Source: Alphaproteobacteria bacterium | Lineage (GTDB): Bacteria > Pseudomonadota > Alphaproteobacteria > Rickettsiales > JABSSG01 | DNA: 18,770 bases | Direction of reading: 5' to 3' | NCBI GenBank assembly: GCA_022600235.1 | Contig: JAHZKS010000001.1 | Location: 1-18,770, forward strand | In this document: in pieces, positions 13,793 through 18,770 of the stretch | Layout: every line of letters starts with the position of its first letter | How positions within the stretch are numbered: the stretch's first letter is position 1 | Notes under the pieces: generated by a model | The model's database searches: none | Told to the model about the DNA's origin: nothing | What the model saw: only the letters and a program-made list of their open reading frames with translations | Translations under genes and position numbers: made by a program

Positions 13793-13897
13793 TTATTCGT
13801 GAACATTTAGCCCTTCAACTACGACCTCTCTGAGATGGTCTATATCTTTTATTTGGAAAGCATCTTCCTCCACTACATCTTCACAAATAAATATATT
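13793..13897 (-). pseudogene. Short coding-like remnant, unknown
   Basis: An open 34-codon stretch without an ATG that reads EEDAFQIKDIDHLREVVVEG, a well-balanced amphipathic sequence unlike AT-rich noise. It may be the 3' end of a decayed gene. No family is recognised. Confidence 0.2.
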
Positions 13898-14009
13898 TTA
13901 ATATTAACATTTATAAAATTCTAATACCTAAGAAATTATATAGCTCTTTTTCCACTTCCATTCAATAGCTACTGCATAGCAATTATAGCAAAAAAAAACA
14001 AATTCCTAT

Positions 14010-14038
14010 TTGACATTTAGGCTATATCGTATTAAAAG
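14010..14038 (+). promoter_or_regulatory. Candidate promoter of the rplU-rpmA-obgE cluster
   Basis: A perfect TTGACA at 14010-14015 followed by an AT-rich segment. The -10 box is not clean: TAAAAG sits at 17 bases, TATTAA at 14 bases. The predicted start lies about 30 bases before rplU. Confidence 0.4.
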
Positions 14039-14072
14039 TATAACCTCCATATAGGATTTTGAGAAATTAATT

Positions 14073-14390
14073 ATGTACGCAGTAATAAAAACAGGTGGAA
14101 AACAGTATAAAGTTTCAACTGGAGACAAAATATCTGTTGAAAAGTTAAAAGGTGACAAAGGTAGCAAAATTGTCTTTGACGATGTTCTATTAATCGGAGA
14201 TGGTGAGAAGTTAGTTACTGGCTCTCCTACTATCAAAGGTTCATCTGTTCATGCTGAAGTTTTAGACCAATTTAAAGATGATAAGATCATTGTGTTTAAG
14301 AAAAAACGTAGGCAAAATTACAGACGTAAGAAAGGTCATAGACAGAATTTGACCCAAATTGAAATTAAAGAAGTAAAAACAACAGCGTAA
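14073..14390 (+). CDS. rplU: 50S ribosomal protein L21
   Basis: A 105-residue L21 of normal length: MYAVIKTGGKQYKVSTGDKI at the N-terminus and the C-terminal basic RRQNYRRKKGHRQ motif that defines the family. It binds 23S rRNA in the large subunit. It is the first gene of the conserved rplU-rpmA-obgE order, 13 bases before rpmA. Assignment is secure. Confidence 0.97.
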   Translation: MYAVIKTGGKQYKVSTGDKISVEKLKGDKGSKIVFDDVLLIGDGEKLVTGSPTIKGSSVHAEVLDQFKDDKIIVFKKKRRQNYRRKKGHRQNLTQIEIKEVKTTA

Positions 14391-14403
14391 TTGAGTTAGA
14401 TAT

Positions 14404-14658
14404 ATGTCACAAAAGAAAGCCGGTGGTAGTTCGAAAAACGGTAGAGATTCAGCTGGTAGGCGACTCGGAGTCAAAAAATACGGTGGCGAAGCAGTAATCT
14501 CAGGTAATATTATTGTACGTCAGCGTGGCACAAAGTTTCACCCAGGTGATAATGTTGGCATGGGAAAAGACCATACTTTATTCTCACTCACTCAGGGTGT
14601 AGTAAAATTTACTAAGAAAGCAAACAGCAGACAATTTGTTAGCGTAGTCTCACAATAA
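14404..14658 (+). CDS. rpmA: 50S ribosomal protein L27
   Basis: An 84-residue L27 of normal length. The N-terminus MSQKKAGGSSKNGRDSAGRR is the extension that reaches the peptidyl-transferase centre; most relatives read MAHKKAGGSSRNGRDS, so this is a mild variant. GGEAVISGNIIVRQRGTKFHPG and GKDHTLF follow as expected. No N-terminal pre-sequence of the Firmicute type is present. It lies between rplU and obgE. Confidence 0.97.
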   Translation: MSQKKAGGSSKNGRDSAGRRLGVKKYGGEAVISGNIIVRQRGTKFHPGDNVGMGKDHTLFSLTQGVVKFTKKANSRQFVSVVSQ

Positions 14659-14701
14659 TCTGTCTACCCTCTTCTAAAAACCGACTTTATCAAGTATCTA
14701 T

Positions 14702-15682
14702 ATGAAATTCTTAGATGAAGCTAAAGTATACCTAAAAGCTGGAGACGGAGGACGTGGATGCCTGTCTTTCCGAAGAGAAAAAAATATACCCAAAGGCGGA
14801 CCTAATGGTGGAAATGGTGGAGATGGTGGATCTTTAGTGATCACTGCATTAAACAACCTTAACACACTGATAGATTACCGATATCAACAACATTTCAAAG
14901 CTCAAAAAGGCGAACATGGAAAAGGACGCGATATGAGCGGAAAGAAAGGAGAAGATTTGGTACTAGAAGTGCCTGTAGGAACTCAAGTTTTCGCTGAAGA
15001 CAACCAAACAATGATAACAGATTTCACACGTGTTGGCCAAACAGAAACTATTGCATATGGCGGACGAGGAGGAATCGGAAATGCCGCATTCAAAAGCTCT
15101 ACAAACCAAGCACCAAGGAAAGTGACAGTAGGTGAATCTGGAGAAGAAATGTGGATCTGGCTAAAATTGAAGCTTATATCTGACGTAGGAATTATAGGTT
15201 TGCCAAACGCAGGAAAATCTACATTCCTTTCAGTAGTAACCTCCGCCAAACCAAAAATAGCAGATTATCCATTTACCACATTGAAACCTCAACTAGGTAT
15301 AGTGTATGTAAACCATGAAGAGTTTGTGATGGCAGATATACCAGGGCTTATAGAAGGAGCCAGCGAAGGGATTGGACTAGGGGATAAATTTTTAAAGCAT
15401 ATTGAAAGATGCAAAATATTACTTCACCTAATTGATATCACCTCTGAAGATATTGTAGGTGACTATAAAACAATTAGAAAAGAACTAAAAAATTACAGCG
15501 AGCCACTCGCAAAAAAAACAGAAATTCTAGCTTTGAGTAAAAGCGACCTTCTTGATGATAAAGAATGCAAAAAAATACAAAAAGAAGTTGAAACAAAACT
15601 AAAGCAAAAAGTTTTAGTTATCTCTGCCGCTACTCAGAATAATACAGAAAACCTATCAGAATATTTACTCAACAATATATAA
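14702..15682 (+). CDS. obgE: GTPase ObgE/CgtA
   Basis: A 326-residue Obg GTPase, essential in most bacteria for large-subunit assembly and stress control. Seen: the glycine-rich Obg domain (about 1-157) beginning MKFLDEAKVYLKAGDGGRGC with FRREKNIPKGGPNGGNGGDGG, then the G domain with G1 GLPNAGKST near 164-172, the Obg switch DYPFTTLKPQLG, G3 DIPGLIEGA, and G4-like SKSD (residues near 279). It stops soon after the G domain, so the variable C-terminal OCT domain is absent, as in many alphaproteobacteria. Third gene of the ribosomal cluster, with a weak ribosome site. It is convergent with the next gene, 10 bases away. Confidence 0.96.
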   Translation: MKFLDEAKVYLKAGDGGRGCLSFRREKNIPKGGPNGGNGGDGGSLVITALNNLNTLIDYRYQQHFKAQKGEHGKGRDMSGKKGEDLVLEVPVGTQVFAEDNQTMITDFTRVGQTETIAYGGRGGIGNAAFKSSTNQAPRKVTVGESGEEMWIWLKLKLISDVGIIGLPNAGKSTFLSVVTSAKPKIADYPFTTLKPQLGIVYVNHEEFVMADIPGLIEGASEGIGLGDKFLKHIERCKILLHLIDITSEDIVGDYKTIRKELKNYSEPLAKKTEILALSKSDLLDDKECKKIQKEVETKLKQKVLVISAATQNNTENLSEYLLNNI

Positions 15683-15692
15683 TTGAAGCATA

Positions 15693-16436
15693 TTATCGTG
15701 ACCTATTTTGATTCTTTTCTTTATGCTTTTCTGCCAACATTTCCAAAACTTTATGACCTCTTACTTGAGTATTAACATTGCTCTTTAGTTCTTCTAAAGC
15801 CTCTTTCTCAAATTTATCAAAAATTCCTATAAGTTTATTTTTTTCTTTATTTAAAAGTTTTTCTTCTTTACTCTCTAGCGTTTCTCTTGTTTCTCTTTTT
15901 CGACACATACTGTATATAGCTCCAGCTACTGAAGTAGCAGTAATAGCTAATGTACTACCCACAACAGCAACTGGAATACTATTGTCAGCATCAGGGCCAC
16001 CTCTAACAGACGCCACACCCAGCATCAAACCAAGAGGAAGAAAAACACATGACATAAAAGCAATTGAAAGAAGCTTAATACCGCAACATATAGATCTCAC
16101 ACACATCTTTCTTTTTAACTTATTTACATTTGGATTTGCCAATTCTTGAGCAAAGTCATCTACTCTCTTTTTTACATTCGCAACTTGATCAGATAAATCT
16201 TTCATAGCTTTCATAGAATTTTCTTTAGGGACTCTAAGAAGTTCTTTCGCATCTTCTTTAACACCTGTTTGATTTTGAAATTCGCCTTCAATGGCGTCAT
16301 CTAAACCACCAAATATATAATCGTTCATGCCTTCTACAAAACCATCTTTGTTAAATCCAGCATCTGTATTATTTTGAATATATATATCATCAAAAGCTTT
16401 TAGCACTTCTGCTGCGTCTAATTTTGATTTACTCAT
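15693..16436 (-). CDS. Hypothetical protein with paired membrane segments
   Basis: A 247-residue protein of no recognised family. Residues 1-110 are acidic and helical, with a likely coiled coil at about 75-100. Two hydrophobic segments (about 121-144 and 153-176) are separated by a short polar loop (RGGPDADN). Residues 177-247 are highly charged, helical and lysine/glutamate rich. There is no signal peptide. Two close membrane segments flanked by long soluble helices is the bilobed layout seen in chlamydial Inc proteins and in several type IV effectors inserted in host vacuole membranes; that is an analogy, not a homology call. AAGGTG lies before the ATG. It may equally be a bacterial inner-membrane protein. 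Confidence 0.7.
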   Translation of the reverse strand: MSKSKLDAAEVLKAFDDIYIQNNTDAGFNKDGFVEGMNDYIFGGLDDAIEGEFQNQTGVKEDAKELLRVPKENSMKAMKDLSDQVANVKKRVDDFAQELANPNVNKLKRKMCVRSICCGIKLLSIAFMSCVFLPLGLMLGVASVRGGPDADNSIPVAVVGSTLAITATSVAGAIYSMCRKRETRETLESKEEKLLNKEKNKLIGIFDKFEKEALEELKSNVNTQVRGHKVLEMLAEKHKEKNQNRSR

Positions 16437-16611
16437 AACTACACCTTTTATAAAATCAATAATATAATAACTGTAGATTTAACTTGTTAAGAAAAGATTA
16501 ATGTGACTTCGCGCTTATGCACTCAAGGACAAACATACTCAGGTTTAACGATATTTCATATTCTATACTTGATTATCAGCGCAAAAGGCTCTATATATGT
16601 AGTCTCATTGA

Positions 16612-16688
<77 letters not shown>

Positions 16689-16709
16689 ATCTTGAAAGTT
16701 TACATTCTC

Positions 16710-17174
16710 ATGCAACAACCCAAAGCCATTATATTAGATAAGAGTTTCTCAGTAACAGGATTACAAGCGAGAACTAATAACATGAATGAGTCTAGTTCGG
16801 AACATGCGAAGATAGGCGATCTGTGGAGCAATTTTTTCCAGAGCCCTTTACCGGAATATGCTAATAAAAATAACCAGGATATTTATGGTGTATATTCTCA
16901 ATATGAATCTGATGAGAATGGATATTTCACAGTAACAGCAGGAATAAATTCAGAAAGCGCTCCCGCAGATAGCAATGATAACCACGAGGTTACTGTACAA
17001 TCGGGTACTTATTTAGCATTCGAAGCAAACGGAAAACAACCCGAATCTATTATTGGTGCTTGGAAAGAAATCTGGAAATATTTTCAATCTTCTGACGCAC
17101 CAAAAAGGAAGTTTACAACAGATTTCGAGAAATATATTTCCGATACGAAGCTGCAGATATATATAGCTGTATAA
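16710..17174 (+). CDS. GyrI/Cass2-like ligand-binding domain protein
   Basis: A 154-residue protein matching the stand-alone effector-binding domain found in YdeE-like and integron-cassette Cass2 proteins: ARTNN near the start, KIGDLWSNFFQSPL, YGVYSQYESDENGYFTVTAG in the middle, SGTYLAFEANG, WKEIWKYF, then DFEKYISD ... LQIYIAV at the end. This fold binds small, often cationic or drug-like, molecules and in AraC-type regulators is fused to a DNA-binding domain, absent here. An upstream in-frame Met at 16662 lies inside the tRNA, so I use the ATG at 16710. GAAAG is a weak ribosome site. The ligand is unknown; it could buffer or sense a small molecule. Confidence 0.75.
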   Translation: MQQPKAIILDKSFSVTGLQARTNNMNESSSEHAKIGDLWSNFFQSPLPEYANKNNQDIYGVYSQYESDENGYFTVTAGINSESAPADSNDNHEVTVQSGTYLAFEANGKQPESIIGAWKEIWKYFQSSDAPKRKFTTDFEKYISDTKLQIYIAV

Positions 17175-17224
17175 AGTTAGTGTAATGCTATTATCTAATC
17201 ACAGCTTTTCATGGCTTTCTTAGT

Positions 17225-18175
17225 TTAATTACGCACTTGAACTGCCAGAAATTCCTTACACTCTTCAAGCTGCTCTGGATTAGCCAATTTACGAATGGAT
17301 TTTTGTATCATATCAATACTACTAACCTTTAAAGGAATACTGCTACCTGTGACATGACATTTGTTATTTTGACACTTAATGTCTGAAACTTTAAACCATT
17401 GTGGATTCACCATATCTTCTTCTCTGAATTCTAAATCAACAGTCCTCACTTCTGACATGTGATCAATCTTAATCCCATAAACAGAAAAAATTGTTTGCAC
17501 AACTGGATTAACATACTTTTCACTAACCACATCAAGCAGACTCAGATCTTTCTTCTTTATTTGAATCCCCATTTCATCCCACACTTCTCTAACCGCAGTA
17601 TCTTCTAATGTTTGATCAGCATTAACAAAATCTTCATTACATCCTCTCATTCTACTGACATTATTTTTCTTAAAACCAGACAAATTATCTTCTGGAAGAT
17701 TTGCTTCCATATAACCTTGAGGAATTGAAAGTTTATTATAGTGATTTCCTAACACCACATGAAGCTCACCTTTCTGATTTTCTGACAATACAACAATAAT
17801 TGCACCTGCTGCCACCCTTTGCCATTTTGAAATAATATATCTACCACTATAAGGGCCTCCATCTGATTTTCTACTACCCACAGACAAATCTCCATCAGGA
17901 ATTTCTGACTTGTTTAAATGTTCAGCTAAAGTCTTACGAGCCACTTCCTTAGAAACGCCATCCCACGAAGAATAGATTAAAGCATAAGGCAAAGCTTTTT
18001 CCCTTAGTGCTGGATTCATACTCTGCCAAGTTTCTTCTCTACTTAAAGTATTTAGAGAATCCCTGCTACCAAATACCCAACCTATAATAATGCTAATACA
18101 TATTATAGATAATATTAGAAAAAATCCTCTGCTACTTGAATGGTAAAATCTGCTTAGTAAATCTTTTATTATCAA
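17225..18175 (-). CDS. Membrane-anchored Nudix-family protein
   Basis: A 316-residue protein with one N-terminal membrane segment (about 17-36) and a Nudix fold starting near residue 120 (RVAAGAIIVVL ... HVVLGNHYNKLSIPQGYMEAN). The Nudix box is unusual: its Gly is at 154 and the R-E-V-W-D-E-M-G-I motif at 196-204, 42 residues apart rather than 14, implying a roughly 28-residue insertion; Asp200 replaces one of the usual metal-binding Glu residues. Nudix enzymes hydrolyse nucleoside-diphosphate-linked compounds, but activity is uncertain here. The start is TTG, with AGGGGTG about seven bases upstream. The preceding P-loop gene ends 14 bases away, so the two are probably an operon. Whether the domain faces periplasm or cytoplasm is not clear. 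Confidence 0.72.
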   Translation of the reverse strand: MIIKDLLSRFYHSSSRGFFLILSIICISIIIGWVFGSRDSLNTLSREETWQSMNPALREKALPYALIYSSWDGVSKEVARKTLAEHLNKSEIPDGDLSVGSRKSDGGPYSGRYIISKWQRVAAGAIIVVLSENQKGELHVVLGNHYNKLSIPQGYMEANLPEDNLSGFKKNNVSRMRGCNEDFVNADQTLEDTAVREVWDEMGIQIKKKDLSLLDVVSEKYVNPVVQTIFSVYGIKIDHMSEVRTVDLEFREEDMVNPQWFKVSDIKCQNNKCHVTGSSIPLKVSSIDMIQKSIRKLANPEQLEECKEFLAVQVRN

Positions 18176-18189
18176 TTGCTACACCCCTA

Positions 18190-18729
18190 TCATGAAGCCT
18201 TAACAAATTTTAACCATAAACCTGTTAATTGCGGATTGGTAATCCTCAAATATAGTTTGCTTGATGATTCTTGTGAAGAAAATATTTCTGAATAAATACT
18301 TTTACGTCTGAAAAAGCTGCCTAAAACCCACAAGATGATAGATTTCCTCGAGAAGAACAACTTCATAGTTTCTCTATTACCACCACAGCACACTTCAGAA
18401 CTTCTTATCCTTTTTATACTTCGACATATAGACTGATAGAGACATCTAAAAATGCTGTAGTCCAACCAAATAACAGTATCGCACCTGAGCCATATAGGAG
18501 AATTTATATCCGAGCTATTTCCACTTATTATCCATTGATCTTTTTTAGTAAAATCTTCAAGAATGTTTTTATATTCTTTTTCTGGTCGTGGCTTCCACTC
18601 AGGCAACCAATAACAATCATCTGTATCTAAATGCTCTAGAGTTAGCTTCTTAGATAATTTTTTAGCAAGAGTAGTTTTTCCACATCCACTAGTTCCTATA
18701 ATAAAAACTCTTTTTAGGCTCTGGACCAA
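18190..18729 (-). CDS. FlaR/adenylate-kinase-like P-loop protein
   Basis: A 179-residue nucleotide-binding protein. Walker A is GTSGCGKTT at about residues 12-20, followed by LEHLDTDDCYWLPEWKPRP, WIISGNSS and DTVIWLDYS, the pattern of the small 'topology modulation'/FlaR-like family related to adenylate and shikimate kinases. Substrate and role are not established for the family. Start TTG at 18729 is supported by AAAGG six to seven bases upstream; no ATG lies nearby. It runs 14 bases upstream of the Nudix gene on the same strand, and the two may act on related nucleotides. The last 40 bases of the window beyond its start are AT-rich and hold no other gene that I see. Confidence 0.82.
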   Translation of the reverse strand: MVQSLKRVFIIGTSGCGKTTLAKKLSKKLTLEHLDTDDCYWLPEWKPRPEKEYKNILEDFTKKDQWIISGNSSDINSPIWLRCDTVIWLDYSIFRCLYQSICRSIKRIRSSEVCCGGNRETMKLFFSRKSIILWVLGSFFRRKSIYSEIFSSQESSSKLYLRITNPQLTGLWLKFVKAS

Positions 18730-18770
18730 AACAAACCTTTTTTATATATTAACTGATCAATATATATTGA

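Larger units (their letters stand above)
13626..14072. other. Gene-poor stretch before rplU
   Basis: About 450 AT-rich bases. It contains the out-of-frame continuation of the ankyrin gene (to 13711), a strong inverted repeat at 13733-13772, a short minus-strand coding-like remnant at 13793-13897 and the likely rplU promoter near 14010. Nothing else is supported. Confidence 0.6.

Overview
This window looks like part of the chromosome of an AT-rich, host-associated alphaproteobacterium, most likely an intracellular symbiont or parasite in the Rickettsiales/Holosporales range. Base composition is about one-third GC by eye. The alphaproteobacterial phosphotransferase ChpT, a CdnL-type CarD and an alphaproteobacterial-style initiator tRNA support the class. 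Ankyrin proteins, small orphan proteins and decayed gene fragments support a host-associated life. I cannot name the species from sequence alone.

Layout. Positions 1-5600 are mostly housekeeping: a UPF0434 protein and tRNA-Leu(UAA) on the plus strand, then a minus-strand run of manC (GDP-mannose synthesis), carD, smpB, dapA and chpT. Next comes a thiamine salvage unit: a TPP riboswitch, a SemiSWEET-type transporter and thiamine pyrophosphokinase. A sodium:solute symporter is transcribed divergently from the riboswitch. Positions 6970-9230 hold an accessory island of four minus-strand genes: three divergent paralogues of an unrecognised small family and one ankyrin protein. Three of the four proteins end in an ER-retrieval-like tail (HDEL, HDEL, TDEL). 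Positions 9357-12926 carry an ABC exporter, a family 2 glycosyltransferase and a class D beta-lactamase on the plus strand. Positions 12927-14060 are gene-poor, with a small ankyrin gene that may be frameshifted and faint coding remnants. Positions 14073-15682 are the conserved rplU-rpmA-obgE cluster. The right end holds a two-membrane-segment protein of unknown role, initiator tRNA-Met, a lone GyrI/Cass2-like ligand-binding protein, a membrane-anchored Nudix protein and a FlaR/adenylate-kinase-like P-loop protein.

How the parts may work together. The thiamine unit implies import and pyrophosphorylation of host thiamine, sensed through TPP; extending the riboswitch P1 stem would bury the transporter start codon. 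ManC could supply GDP-mannose for glycan synthesis; whether the glycosyltransferase and ABC exporter act in that pathway is not shown.

The most unusual signal is the HDEL/TDEL cluster. C-terminal HDEL is the eukaryotic ER-retrieval signal, and here it sits on otherwise dissimilar proteins. For two of the genes, the DNA from the HDEL codons through the 3' flank and terminator is nearly identical, while the gene bodies have diverged. This suggests a modular tail added to host-directed proteins. None of them has a visible N-terminal signal peptide, so the route to the host ER, or a different meaning for the tail such as a type IV secretion signal, remains open.
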